A program made the translations under genes and the position numbers. Positions 47,099-56,464 of a stretch of 64,000 nt of DNA are shown piece after piece. Positions within the stretch are counted from its first letter, which is position 1. Every line of letters starts with the position of its first letter. The notes under the pieces were generated by a model that ran no database searches, was not told the DNA's origin, and was given only the letters and a program-made list of their open reading frames with translations. Source of the stretch: CAYZGU01 sp964478165 (GTDB lineage: Bacteria > Poribacteria > WGA-4E > JAJDTR01). The stretch is from positions 177,662 through 241,661 of the forward strand of contig CAYZGU010000011.1 of assembly GCA_964478165.1 (NCBI GenBank), given 5' to 3'.

Positions 47099-47844
47099 TG
47101 GCGACCGTAAAGTTTAAAATTTGGCGTGGAAACGCCTCCGACGCAGCCTTCGTCGATTATGAAACTGACGTCTCCGAAGGCATGGTAGTGCTTGACGCAG
47201 TCCATCAGATTCAAGCACAAGAAGCCAACGATCTCGCCGTGCGCTGGAATTGTAAAGCTGGAAAGTGTGGATCCTGTTCGGCTGAAGTCAATGGACATCC
47301 AAAGTTAATGTGCATGACCCGAATGAACGATTTGCCCCTAAATCAGACGATAACTATCGAGCCGATGCGTGCTTTTCCATTGATTAAGGATTTGGTTACT
47401 GATGTTTCCTGGAATTTCGAGGTGAAGAAAACGATTAAGAAATTCAATCCACGGTCACCCGATGCGGAAGACGGTAGTTGGCGAATGGCGCAGCAGGACA
47501 TTGACAGAGTCCAAGAATTCCGAAAGTGTATTGAATGTTTTCTGTGTCAGGACGTCTGCCATGTCATCCGTGACCATCACCTTCACAAAGAGTTCGTTGG
47601 ACCACGATATTTCGTCTACAATGCCGCTCTCGAGATGCACCCACTCGACACCGAAAATCGTCTTGAGGACCTCAAGGAGTCGGACGGAATTGGGTACTGT
47701 AACATCACTAAGTGTTGTACGAAGGTTTGCCCTGAGCACATCACGATCACAGATAACGCAATAATTCCACTCAAAGAACGTGTAGTTGACCAATTCTACG
47801 ATCCAATCAAGAAACTCTTCCGTATTTTTCGACAGCAAAACTGA
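47098..47844 (+). CDS. sdhB: Succinate dehydrogenase/fumarate reductase iron-sulfur subunit
   Basis: 248 residues. The ferredoxin-like N-terminal domain has Cys52, Cys57, Cys60 and Cys72 for the [2Fe-2S] cluster (CKAGKCGSC). The C-terminal alpha-helical domain holds CIECFLCQDVCH (Cys144, 147, 150, 154) and CNITKCCTKVCPEH (Cys201, 206 or 207, 211) for the [4Fe-4S] and [3Fe-4S] clusters. Electrons pass through these to quinone at the membrane anchor. The start (TAATG) overlaps sdhA. A tail of about 30 residues follows the last cluster motif. Only one anchor gene is present in the operon; a second SdhD-like anchor is not seen, consistent with a single-anchor form. Confidence 0.95.
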   Translation: MATVKFKIWRGNASDAAFVDYETDVSEGMVVLDAVHQIQAQEANDLAVRWNCKAGKCGSCSAEVNGHPKLMCMTRMNDLPLNQTITIEPMRAFPLIKDLVTDVSWNFEVKKTIKKFNPRSPDAEDGSWRMAQQDIDRVQEFRKCIECFLCQDVCHVIRDHHLHKEFVGPRYFVYNAALEMHPLDTENRLEDLKESDGIGYCNITKCCTKVCPEHITITDNAIIPLKERVVDQFYDPIKKLFRIFRQQN

Positions 47845-47922
47845 TTTCACTGTGGCAACACGTTCACTCGAAATAAATACTAGCTGACAAAACTGTATTA
47901 TGATACCAAGGAGGAAGCAACT

Positions 47923-50145
47923 ATGAAATTCGCGAGATGTTACAGCCTATTTCTAGTTCTCTACATAGTGATGTTGCAGGCCGCCTGCATATCAGGCGGT
48001 ATGTCGAGCAAAGCTCGGAAACTGATTGAAATTAAGGATTACCAGGCTGCCATTCAGATCTATCAGGGCATTGTTGATGCAAAACCGGGAACTACTGCAG
48101 CCCTAGAAGCACAGCTAGAAATGGGCAAGCTATACATCAAAAGGATGAATAAGCTAGATGCTGGTGTAAAAGTGTATAATGATCTAATCTCAGCTTCACC
48201 GGAAAGCGAACAAGCAGTTAATGCACATTACGAATTGGGAATGTGCTATTTCCGCTCAAAAAAGTATGAACTCGCGCAAGCACAATTTGATACGATTGTA
48301 AACAAATTTTCTGCGAATGAACTCAGCAACAACGCACAACTGATGCTAGCCAAAAGCTATGAGGAAGCCGAAGATTATGAACAGGCTGCGGAAATTTATG
48401 ACAATTTCGCGAATCGCCATCCATCGAGCAATCGGGCAGCACAAGCGCTTGTAAACAAGGCCAGAATTCAGAAAGATTATCTCAAGAACCAAAACGAAGC
48501 CAAACGTACGTATCAGTCACTTGTCAAAAAGTACGGTAAGGTTGATGGTACCCAGGAACAGATCCGTGAAGCAAAACAAGAACTGACTGACCTTGGTGCA
48601 AGTATTCCCAAGCCTGAAGATCTCACAGCCACCCGGATGGGACGTGCAATCGAACGACAGAACAAACGCCGCGAACGAGACCGTCCACGCCAAGGCGGTG
48701 ATAAAAGTCGTGCAATGGGTGGTGCGCCTAGCGTCCAAACACCTGAGTCCGGCTTTAACATTAGCGCCACGGAAGTCATGAGGAGTTTTGGAGGTTCTAC
48801 AGGAAGCGGTCCCGGCGGAGGCATACGGGGAGACCAAGACGGTACCTACTACGATGCAGAGTTGATGATTGCTAACTTCCTCTATGGGGACGGGTACTAC
48901 AACGATGCAGGAGCACTGTTGTTCGATGCTATTCACCGTTCGAAAGCCGCTAAGGCCAAGATTGATCCATATGCCTACGTGAAGTTATCAGTTTGCTATC
49001 GTAAGATTGGCATGCACCAGCGGGCCAAGGAAATTCTTAAGGAAGCGGTTAAACGTGATAGAGGCGTCATCGACGCAGTAATCCTTACCGGTCAGAATCA
49101 TTACAGCGGAGCTAAAACATTGGAGGAGGAAAAGGACAAACGTGCTGCATACGAGCGTGCGATTGGAATTTACAATTCTGTCGTAGGCCTCAACCAGAAC
49201 AAGGACGCAGAGATATATTATAAACTGGGACTCGCACATCAGAAAATGGGCAATCCGGACATGGAGCGTGAGTCCTTTGAACGGTCTATCGCTGCCAAAC
49301 CCGATTATATCGAATCGCTCGCCTGGCTACCTGATGTATATAAACGAATGAAAAATCGTCCACGAGCGGAGATTTTCCAGGATATTCTGGAGGAACAGGG
49401 AGATCTCTTTACAAACAATATGGCACTTGCAGACCTATGCTATCAGTATGAAAACTACAGACAAGCCAAATCAAAATATTCAGCGGCAAGACGAAACGCC
49501 GAACGCGGCGGAAAAGTCGATATTAACACAGAGTCCTTAGAGCGCTTAAGAATTTTGCCTGGTGTTGGCACCAACCTAGCGGAAGCAATCATAGATGGCC
49601 GCCCATATGAACAAGTTCAGGATTTGCTCAAGCTAGCTGGGATTGATGAACGAAGAATGAATTCAATTCGACCCAGAGTGGTTATAAAAAAGAGCGAGGT
49701 CATTGGAGAAAAACGTAAGCAGGCCAATCGAGTTGTCCATTCAGCGATTCGTACAACGATGGCCGCATATAAGCTAGGTCAGACAGATTGGGCGCGAGAA
49801 ACAATGAAAGGGTTGGCTGAAAAATATCCGGAGCATCCCCTCGTTCCATACGGATGGGGTGAAATCGCTCTGTTGACGAAAGATGGGGATACCGCTGTTG
49901 CGTTTTTCAAAGAAGCAATCGAGAAGGACCCACATTCCGACTTCGCCCCAGTAGCACTCGGTGAGTATTATCTTTCGCTGGGCTATGACGATGAAGCACT
50001 GGCTATCTGGACAGCGTTCATTAAAGAGAACCGATATAATAGAAACGTCAATCAACGACTTAAGAAATTGAAAGCCCAAAACGCGGATACAAATGCCAGT
50101 CAAAGATCGGAGAAACCGACTCCACAATCATCTATGAATCGATAG
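47923..50145 (+). CDS. Large TPR lipoprotein with an internal helix-hairpin-helix domain
   Basis: 740 residues. The signal peptide MKFARCYSLFLVLYIVMLQ ends in a lipobox with Cys22 (LQAAC), so it should be anchored to a membrane from the periplasmic side. TPR repeats cover residues ~30-215 (such as AAIQIYQGIVDAKPG and YDNFANRHPSSNRAAQ), then ~310-520 and ~600-720. Residues ~220-300 are a charged, Gly-rich linker (SGSGPGGGIRG). Around 530-586, KVDINTESLERLRILPGVG and AEAIIDGRPYEQVQDL form a ComEA-type double helix-hairpin-helix, normally a DNA-binding unit. ATG 47923 follows AAGGAGGAAG. The first repeats recall YbgF/BamD-like outer-membrane proteins. Function unknown; a role in envelope assembly or DNA handling is speculative. 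Confidence 0.85.
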   Translation: MKFARCYSLFLVLYIVMLQAACISGGMSSKARKLIEIKDYQAAIQIYQGIVDAKPGTTAALEAQLEMGKLYIKRMNKLDAGVKVYNDLISASPESEQAVNAHYELGMCYFRSKKYELAQAQFDTIVNKFSANELSNNAQLMLAKSYEEAEDYEQAAEIYDNFANRHPSSNRAAQALVNKARIQKDYLKNQNEAKRTYQSLVKKYGKVDGTQEQIREAKQELTDLGASIPKPEDLTATRMGRAIERQNKRRERDRPRQGGDKSRAMGGAPSVQTPESGFNISATEVMRSFGGSTGSGPGGGIRGDQDGTYYDAELMIANFLYGDGYYNDAGALLFDAIHRSKAAKAKIDPYAYVKLSVCYRKIGMHQRAKEILKEAVKRDRGVIDAVILTGQNHYSGAKTLEEEKDKRAAYERAIGIYNSVVGLNQNKDAEIYYKLGLAHQKMGNPDMERESFERSIAAKPDYIESLAWLPDVYKRMKNRPRAEIFQDILEEQGDLFTNNMALADLCYQYENYRQAKSKYSAARRNAERGGKVDINTESLERLRILPGVGTNLAEAIIDGRPYEQVQDLLKLAGIDERRMNSIRPRVVIKKSEVIGEKRKQANRVVHSAIRTTMAAYKLGQTDWARETMKGLAEKYPEHPLVPYGWGEIALLTKDGDTAVAFFKEAIEKDPHSDFAPVALGEYYLSLGYDDEALAIWTAFIKENRYNRNVNQRLKKLKAQNADTNASQRSEKPTPQSSMNR

Positions 50146-50459
50146 TATGCTAATGTTCACGCTTAACTTATTTTTCTTAGAGACATTCGCTTGTTTTGGC
50201 AACGCAGAACGACGAAAATTTCTTTTCACTTTAACTTAGATGTGATTCTTTTGTGCAGACACAACATCCCTCCGAATCGTTTTCCTATCTTGACGTGTCA
50301 CCCCAACTGGATTAGCTGAGCGTGCCCGGCACAGCATTTCAGGCGAGTCTAACGTTTCAGAAACACTGTTTGGTCTTAGAAAAAGTGTTTAATCTTGTCA
50401 ACAGTACTCGGAGTTCATTGGCAGGAACGAATCTGTATCACACGGAGAGGCAGACGAAG
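50146..50459. other. Spacer between the TPR lipoprotein and SuhB genes
   Basis: Over 310 bases with no recognisable element; the SuhB frame is open from 50322, but the first 46 codons have no conserved content and are treated as leader. Confidence 0.4.
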
Positions 50460-51269
50460 ATGAATGAGAATGAATCCACGGAAATAATACAAACCATCGA
50501 ACAAATTGCGAGACAAGCTGGGGACATCTTAATGAGTTACTACGGCCAAATTCACCGCGTCGAGTACAAGGGCATCGGTGATATCGTGACCGAAGCAGAT
50601 AAAGCCTCAGAACACTTCATTAAAACCACTCTTGAGTCACAGTTCCCCGGTTACGCTACACTCGGCGAAGAATTCGGATTGTCGGATGTTCAGTCTGACA
50701 AATGCTGGGTCACGGACCCATTGGATGGAACCGCGAACTACGCAGCAGGCCTGCCTATCTTCTCGGTCGCAATCGGCTTGTTAAACAAAGGCATTCCGCT
50801 CCTCGGTGTTGTTTTCGATCCCAACACCAAGCGAATGTTCACTGGGATTAAAGGTCGAAGGGCAACCCTTGATGGCACTCCTCTTCATGTAAACAATCGC
50901 GGAAAACTAGATCCAATCGGACTATTCGGTTACTCCGCAGAAGTCATGAAGTCCCTACATCCGTTCATGTGTAACCAGGCAAAAGGACGTGCACTCGGAT
51001 CCGCAGCCCTTCATATCTGCTCAGTCGCAGCCGGCCACTTCGATGGGAGCTTCGATCTTTCCACGAAACTCTGGGATGTTACGGCCGCAACAGTCATCTT
51101 GGAATCTGCGGGTGGACGTATCAGTTATCCATCTGGCAAGCGCATCTTTCCATTGCCACCAGATTCACCAGCGTATCGTGGAGCAACCGTACCTTTTTTA
51201 GTGAGCAACGGAAAAATTCATGCCGAATGTGTGGAGATCTTTGCCCGGGTAGAAGGACAAATGAAATAG
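50460..51269 (+). CDS. suhB: Inositol-1-monophosphatase (SuhB-like)
   Basis: About 269 residues from ATG 50460, giving MNENESTEIIQTIEQIARQAG; the open frame from 50322 adds only unconserved residues. The metal sites are LGEEFG and VTDPLDGTANYAAGLPIF, then WDVTAATVILESAGG, the standard Mg2+-dependent FIG-superfamily signature. It removes phosphate from inositol phosphates or related metabolites; SuhB also influences rRNA transcription in E. coli. It is the second family member in the window: the one at 8288 fits HisN better, this one fits IMPase. The Shine-Dalgarno GGAGAGG lies rather far upstream. Length and motifs are complete. Confidence 0.87.
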   Translation: MNENESTEIIQTIEQIARQAGDILMSYYGQIHRVEYKGIGDIVTEADKASEHFIKTTLESQFPGYATLGEEFGLSDVQSDKCWVTDPLDGTANYAAGLPIFSVAIGLLNKGIPLLGVVFDPNTKRMFTGIKGRRATLDGTPLHVNNRGKLDPIGLFGYSAEVMKSLHPFMCNQAKGRALGSAALHICSVAAGHFDGSFDLSTKLWDVTAATVILESAGGRISYPSGKRIFPLPPDSPAYRGATVPFLVSNGKIHAECVEIFARVEGQMK

Positions 51270-51795
51270 ACCCCCATTCAGCTGTTCTTCACTCTCAATC
51301 TAATCGAATTAGCCCACATCTTCACGTTCCCTAATTTTTCCAAAGTAGTAACACCGTCTCGGTTTTCGGTCAATGCTCAGTATCAGTGTGGAGGTGAGAT
51401 TGAAGGGGCACCATTTGTCTTGTCAGAAATTACGGAATCCAACAATAGTCCTTCTGCGGTTCTGTTACATTCTTTCGCCGGATGTATCATTTCTCGCAAT
51501 TCCTCTGGAACCATTCTTCTGGAAGCGCAAAACTACAAAAGACTATTATAACACGAGGGTTTCAATGCAACGAGCTATTGTCCCAAGTCTAAACGGAGCG
51601 CCTGCTGACGTTTTCACGCTGTTTCAACCGGTAGACATCCAATCTCTAGACCCATATGGCATTATATTCGTTTCGTCACAACAGGCCTGTCTCTACCCAT
51701 AAAGGAAGGTCCAAATCCGCAACCCTCGATCGTCTCTTCAACTTGTAGGCATGATTAAAACTCTCGATTTCTAACACTGAAAAACATTTACGAAC
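51270..51795. other. Intergenic region upstream of DUF362 gene
   Basis: About 525 bases without a gene that I can support. A 109-codon plus-strand frame (51373-51702) has no family character. No clear promoter pair was found. Confidence 0.35.
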
Positions 51796-52956
51796 ATGAC
51801 CAATAAAACCATCCCAGTTCATCGAAATCAGCCAGATTCGATTGTAAGTCAGATTCTGGCTGACTGTGAGGACGTTTCGCGCAATACTGCCATTTCCCCT
51901 CAAGCGGTCAGCCGCCGACGTTTTCTAAAAAGCGCCATTGGCGCAGGTGTCCTATCAGGAACGATTGCCCAAATTCGTGGCAATGCATTTGCGCAGATAA
52001 GCCAATCTCCGTTAGACAAGGGGAAACAGAAGCCACTCGTACCTGTAGTTGAAGCCACCAGTGAAGCAGCCTGGGAAGGCAACATTCTTAACGAACAAGT
52101 TGTCAGCGAAATGATTGATTTGGCAATGGTAAAGTTGACAGGCCGTGATTCTGCGAAGGAAGCGTGGAAAGACTTTGTACTACCGGACGATATTGTCGGA
52201 ATAAAAATAAACACTCTCGCCGGAAAGGAATTGAGCACCCAGCGAATTGTTATCGATAAAATCATCGAAGGATTGTATGGGGCCGGTGTCCTCAAGAATC
52301 AGATTATTGTCTGGGACCGATTTGCAACACACCTAATCAATGCCGGATATGTAATTAATCAGGGTAATCAAGATGTTCGAGTCTTTGCATCCGACAGCGT
52401 GGGCGTCGGGTATGACGATGAGGTATTCTACGAAACGGAAAAAGACAGTGAGGTCCGGCGTGAGGCTGGCAACACAAAGTCTCGATATAGTAGAATTCTT
52501 ACAAAGGAAGCAAATGTAATAATTAATGTTCCCATTATGAAACATCACGCCATCAGTGGAGTAAGCGGATGTTTGAAGAATCTGGCTTTCGGGAGCGTTG
52601 ATAACACGCGTCGATTCCATCCAAGCCCACTTCACTGCGATCCAGCCATCACAGAAATTTTCGACCATAGGATTATCAAAAACAAGGTCGTGTTAAACAT
52701 CGTCGATGGACTGCTCGCTTCCTTCGACGGCGGACCTGTTTTTGATCCAAGCGGAAAATGGGAATATGGTGGGCTATTAGTGAGCAAAGATGCTGTTGCC
52801 TTAGACCATCTCGTACTCCAAACAATTGGTGAGAAGCGTGACGAAATGGGCTTGCCATCAGTCACTCGTTTGGCTAATCACATCCGTTCATCATGGCGCG
52901 CAGGCATCGGGACGAATGACGTAGATGATATGGATTTCCAACAGGTCAAGGTATAA
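51796..52956 (+). CDS. DUF362 domain protein with twin-arginine signal
   Basis: 386 residues. The N-terminal region has a twin-arginine motif SRRRFLK (residues 39-45) and a hydrophobic stretch SAIGAGVLSGTIAQI, so it is probably exported folded by the Tat system, usually because it binds a metal or cofactor. The rest, from LVPVVEATSEAAWEG onward, follows the DUF362 layout: LPDDIVGIKINTLAG, IIVWDRFATHLINAGY, INVPIMKHHAISGVSGCLKN and AVALDHLVLQTIGEK. DUF362 proteins often bind iron-sulfur clusters, but the ferredoxin-like Cys motif found in some members is absent here. The start at 51796 has no Shine-Dalgarno. Common in Poribacteria-like genomes; function unknown. Confidence 0.85.
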   Translation: MTNKTIPVHRNQPDSIVSQILADCEDVSRNTAISPQAVSRRRFLKSAIGAGVLSGTIAQIRGNAFAQISQSPLDKGKQKPLVPVVEATSEAAWEGNILNEQVVSEMIDLAMVKLTGRDSAKEAWKDFVLPDDIVGIKINTLAGKELSTQRIVIDKIIEGLYGAGVLKNQIIVWDRFATHLINAGYVINQGNQDVRVFASDSVGVGYDDEVFYETEKDSEVRREAGNTKSRYSRILTKEANVIINVPIMKHHAISGVSGCLKNLAFGSVDNTRRFHPSPLHCDPAITEIFDHRIIKNKVVLNIVDGLLASFDGGPVFDPSGKWEYGGLLVSKDAVALDHLVLQTIGEKRDEMGLPSVTRLANHIRSSWRAGIGTNDVDDMDFQQVKV

Positions 52957-53688
52957 GCTTCACAATTCGCGTGAGCGAAAACACTGTTCTACAACATACA
53001 CCATTTGTAAGTTACCGAGGGTTTACGTATGATGCGAACAAAACTATGTCCCTATTCGACCTTCTGCCAGGGCAACAACTTTGACAGAATTCCAGTAGTC
53101 ATGTGGTGATAGATGCGCATCGAGGCATGAAACATCGCCTAGAATCCTTGTTGTTTTTGACACAAGTGAAATAGCACTATTAGCGGTGATGTTCCCAAGA
53201 AATTAACTCGCTAGGCTCATGGCGTCTCGAACTTTACTGAGCGGGCGGAGTGCTACATTGCGTTCCCACACGGCCCCCCCGCTCATGCTGAACGATACGA
53301 GAACACCCATTGCACCACTTGCCATGCGCAGCGCATTGAGCGAAAAGAATTTACAATAGCGACGACCCAGATTATGACTAGTCCTACCCAAGATATAAAC
53401 CGAAGATTACTGGTGTATGGAGAAAAGGGCAAAACCCAATCTAGACGAGCCAAATTACGGAACAGCAGGTTCCATTCACGCTTGGAACTGTACCAAGTTT
53501 CGATTAATCAGACCAATCCTGAATCAACCAGCACTGCCAAAAAATCGTCTGACCTCCATGAATCTAATCGTATATTGTCTCCGTTAGTTTTCTGGTACAT
53601 CACATAGGTCTTGATAACACGTCGACCTGGAATGGGTATCAGCGATAAATCTTGTATCTTACCTTTCCACTTGGTGAAATAATCGTCC
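52957..53688. other. Intergenic region with possible minus-strand remnant
   Basis: About 730 bases. A 62-codon minus-strand frame (53203-53391) contains ALRMASGAMGVLVSFSMSGG, which weakly resembles the substrate-domain strand of Gfo/Idh/MocA oxidoreductases and may be a remnant of one. No other coding signal or named site. Confidence 0.35.
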
Positions 53689-53973
53689 ATGCTATTCTAC
53701 ATTTCGTTTTTTTTTATCCCCTTTGTTATCTGGTTGGTGGTGAGATTCGCCTCCAATCGGAAATCAGCCGAAGAAATCCAGTGCCGAATTCTTCTTGAAG
53801 ACTGTGCTCTCTGCCACGAAGAATTCGAAATGAGCGAGTTGATTGAGAAAGAAGTAGGCGAGTACGGCCGGATCTACTGTTTTTGCAGGGGATGTATCGA
53901 CAATCTTCACTATGAGCTTCACTCTCAAGAAAAGATAGGTGCCATGGCGAAAACTGGAGACAAGGATTACTGA
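53689..53973 (+). CDS. Small membrane-anchored Cys-rich protein
   Basis: 94 residues. An N-terminal hydrophobic segment (LFYISFFFIPFVIWLVV) is followed by a short soluble domain with CALCHEEFEMSELIEKE and, later, YCFCRGCIDNLHYE. CxxC and CxC-x2-C motifs separated by about 25 residues make a likely zinc ribbon or small metal-binding knuckle. The ATG has only a distant GGTGA, and a minus-strand frame begins on the same spot. The Cys spacing and hydrophobic start argue that it is real. Its 3' end overlaps the open frame of the glutaminyl cyclase gene, whose proposed start lies 50 bases further, so they may be cotranscribed. No family is recognised. Confidence 0.6.
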   Translation: MLFYISFFFIPFVIWLVVRFASNRKSAEEIQCRILLEDCALCHEEFEMSELIEKEVGEYGRIYCFCRGCIDNLHYELHSQEKIGAMAKTGDKDY

Positions 53974-54022
53974 ACCGGCGATGTTCATAACAGTGCGTCA
54001 GAAAGGAGTGGAAAGGTGTCTT

Positions 54023-54865
54023 ATGAGCCACGTTTTCAGATGGCTTGGATTGATTAGTGTTCTGGTGCTAACAGCTGTGTTCAGAACTGCTTTTTCCAAC
54101 GACCTGGGTTCTGGTAGCCAGAACTCACCCCATGTGATTAGAGCGGAACACGGAACCAGCACAGAAATTCCAGTCTACACTTACAACGTGGTTAATACCT
54201 ATCCTCACGACCGAAACGCATATACGCAAGGGCTGGTTTTTGAGGACGGTGTTTTTTTTGAGGGCACAGGGCTCCGCCAACACTCATCCCTACGTCGTGT
54301 CGCGATGAAAACCGGGGAGATTCTGCAACTGAGAGAATTGCCCCCTCATCTTTTCGGCGAGGGGGTAACCGTATATGGCGAACGCATCATCCAATTGACA
54401 TGGCAATCTAACGTTGGATTTGTCTATGATAAAAGCACTTTTGAACTACTACGAGAATTCAATTACCCGACTGAGGGCTGGGGTATCACGTTTGATGGTG
54501 AATACCTGATAATGAGTGATGGCACCCCAAATCTGTACCTCCTGCATCCTGAAACATTTGAAACGGTGCATCGAGTAAAAGTCCATGACAATCGAGGCAC
54601 CGTGAACAATCTTAATGAGCTTGAATATATCAACGGCGAAGTTTATGCGAATGTTTTCGAAACCAATCGAATCGCGCGAATTAATGCGAAAACTGGCCGA
54701 GTTGTCGGTTGGATTAATCTGAGTGGTCTCTTAAGTGCAGAAGACCGTATCCAAAGGGTTGGCGTCCTCAACGGCATTGCCTGGGACGACGAACACCAGC
54801 GGCTGTTTGTCACCGGAAAACTTTGGCCTAAACTTTTTGAGATTGAGCTAATTCGGTCGGAATGA
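54023..54865 (+). CDS. Glutaminyl-peptide cyclotransferase (bacterial/plant type), secreted
   Basis: About 280 residues from ATG 54023, which has AAAGG upstream and yields a signal peptide (WLGLISVLVLTAVFRTAFS). ORF starts at 53939 or 53981 would hide the signal sequence. The catalytic part is a five-bladed beta-propeller: TYPHDRNAYTQGLVFEDG, ESTG-like GTGLRQHSSLR, LTWQSNVGFVYD, EGWGITFDGEYLIMSDG, and GIAWDDEHQRLFVTGKLWP match the PF05096 glutamine cyclotransferase family. It turns N-terminal Gln into pyroglutamate, protecting exported peptides. Exported to the periplasm. Its neighbours do not point to a peptide system. Confidence 0.9.
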   Translation: MSHVFRWLGLISVLVLTAVFRTAFSNDLGSGSQNSPHVIRAEHGTSTEIPVYTYNVVNTYPHDRNAYTQGLVFEDGVFFEGTGLRQHSSLRRVAMKTGEILQLRELPPHLFGEGVTVYGERIIQLTWQSNVGFVYDKSTFELLREFNYPTEGWGITFDGEYLIMSDGTPNLYLLHPETFETVHRVKVHDNRGTVNNLNELEYINGEVYANVFETNRIARINAKTGRVVGWINLSGLLSAEDRIQRVGVLNGIAWDDEHQRLFVTGKLWPKLFEIELIRSE

Positions 54866-54947
54866 GAGAAGTGTGCCCTCTCAAATTGCCAAACCAACTT
54901 GACATTAAGCATCAAAAGCACTAACACAACTCATAAGGGGAATTTTA

Positions 54948-55940
54948 ATGCAGAAAAAAATTCTGATATCGCGCATTTATGAGAATCCAGAATTCGATTC
55001 CGATCCACGCCGCAAAGCATTAGAGAATCTCGGAAAATTCGGCAAGTTATCCCAACATCCGATGGAGTTGACCGACGAGCACGCAGATAACGTAATTGCA
55101 GTCCTTGCAGGTTCGCCGCTTGTCCATGAGAGTTTCTATAAAGCTGCAAAAGATCTTCGGATTATTGCTCGCTGGGGCGTGGGATTTGAGACAGTCAACG
55201 TGGATATCGCAACAAAGTATGGAGTAATCGTAACGGTTGCACCAGAGCACCTAGAAACTGTAGCAGAGTATACAATTGCCCAGTGGTTTGCCACACTCAA
55301 ACGTGTTTATAGTATAAACGAACGGGCACATCGGGGAGACGCATCCCTCATGCGCAATTACGATGTGAAAGGCTCGACACTAGGACTCTATGGATTAGGA
55401 CGGATTGGACAAGAGGTAGCAATTCGTGCTAAACCACTTCTCGGAGATCAAGGACGCTTGCTAGTGTACGACATTCGGTCCGATGTCAAAGAATTGGCCG
55501 CGAAGCTTGGAGCCCAATCAGTAGACGATCCTCTGGAGCTTTTCCGAGAGAGTGATACCATTTCACTCCACGTTTCTGGCGCACATCCAATCGTGACCTA
55601 CGAATGCCTTTGTGCGATGAAACCGCACGCCTCATTGATTAACCCGTCCCGCGGTAACCTGGTTGATGACGAGGCCGCAAACCAAGCTATTCAAGAAGAG
55701 CGACTCTACTACTATGTAGTCGATGACCCTATAAACGGTCCGAGAGAAATCCACAAAGGCCATCCCCGCATCATCTCCACCAACCACTGTGCAGGAATAT
55801 CCGTTGAATCCACAATTCGTCTCGATCTTCGTACAATCGAGCAGACCATTAACACAATTAACGGACTTGAACCAACTCACATACTCAATCCAGAGGTCCT
55901 GAATCATCCACGGGTAAATGGTTTCTTGGGAAGGAGTTAA
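54948..55940 (+). CDS. D-isomer 2-hydroxyacid dehydrogenase
   Basis: 330 residues. The NAD-binding domain begins around residue 145 with LGLYGLGRIGQEVAI, and VAEYTIAQWFATLKR precedes it. INPSRGNLVDD has the catalytic Arg. Catalytic His is probably in STNHCAGIS; the usual PHxG is altered. The segment VVDDPINGPREI replaces the typical LDVFEPEP, so the catalytic Glu is not obvious. ATG 54948 follows AAGGGGA. It is followed by FKBP with a 2-base gap. This fits the SerA-like/glyoxylate-type superfamily; the substrate is uncertain, and 3-phosphoglycerate or a branched hydroxyacid could be used. Confidence 0.82.
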   Translation: MQKKILISRIYENPEFDSDPRRKALENLGKFGKLSQHPMELTDEHADNVIAVLAGSPLVHESFYKAAKDLRIIARWGVGFETVNVDIATKYGVIVTVAPEHLETVAEYTIAQWFATLKRVYSINERAHRGDASLMRNYDVKGSTLGLYGLGRIGQEVAIRAKPLLGDQGRLLVYDIRSDVKELAAKLGAQSVDDPLELFRESDTISLHVSGAHPIVTYECLCAMKPHASLINPSRGNLVDDEAANQAIQEERLYYYVVDDPINGPREIHKGHPRIISTNHCAGISVESTIRLDLRTIEQTINTINGLEPTHILNPEVLNHPRVNGFLGRS

Positions 55941-55942
55941 TA

Positions 55943-56371
55943 ATGAAATTCTTCGGTCACAAGAACATTCAAGAACAAGCAAAGACAAACCAAGAGCAAG
56001 GAGAGGAATTTCTTGCCGAGAACTGCAAAAGAGAAGATGTTGTCAGTTTACCAAGCGGTCTACAGTATAGAGTGATTAACGCAGGAAACGGCAAGACACC
56101 GACACCGAGCGACACGGTGCTCACACACTATCGGGGTAAACTAATCAACGGCAAAGAGTTCGACAGTTCTCATCGTCGTTCCGAACCAGCTCGCTTTCCT
56201 GTAGGCCATGTAATATCAGGATGGACGGAAGCCCTACAGCTAATGCAGGTTGGCGCAAAATGGGAATTGTTCATCCCTGCAGCTCTCGCGTATGGCGAAC
56301 GTGGCGCAGGCCAGGCCATCGGTCCAAACTCGACGCTGATTTTCGAAATAGAACTGCTTGCAATTCAGTAG
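55943..56371 (+). CDS. FKBP-type peptidyl-prolyl cis-trans isomerase
   Basis: 142 residues. A short N-terminal helical part (residues 1-35) resembles the FklB/Mip linker, followed by a complete FKBP domain: SGLQYRVINAGNGKTPTPSD, VLTHYRGKLINGKEFDSSH, FPVGHVISGWTEALQLM and the C-terminal YGERGAGQAIGPNSTLIFEI. Active-site aromatic and Asp residues of the pocket (Tyr, Phe, Asp) are in place. No signal peptide, so cytoplasmic. ATG 55943 follows GGAAGGAGT inside the end of the dehydrogenase gene, so the two are cotranscribed. It speeds proline isomerisation and may chaperone. Confidence 0.92.
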   Translation: MKFFGHKNIQEQAKTNQEQGEEFLAENCKREDVVSLPSGLQYRVINAGNGKTPTPSDTVLTHYRGKLINGKEFDSSHRRSEPARFPVGHVISGWTEALQLMQVGAKWELFIPAALAYGERGAGQAIGPNSTLIFEIELLAIQ

Positions 56372-56464
56372 ACACATCACTGGACGGCATGTTAGCCAAC
56401 AATTGCCCTCGCACACTCATCTCAGAGAAGCTGGCCCGACGCGATGCGAAGTCAGCTTTGTTAT

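Noticed and set aside
53508..53690. 60-codon minus-strand frame opposite the start of the small Cys-rich gene
   Set aside because: Its start codon overlaps that of the plus-strand gene; it has no Shine-Dalgarno and no recognisable motif. The plus-strand frame has a membrane anchor and metal-type cysteine spacing.
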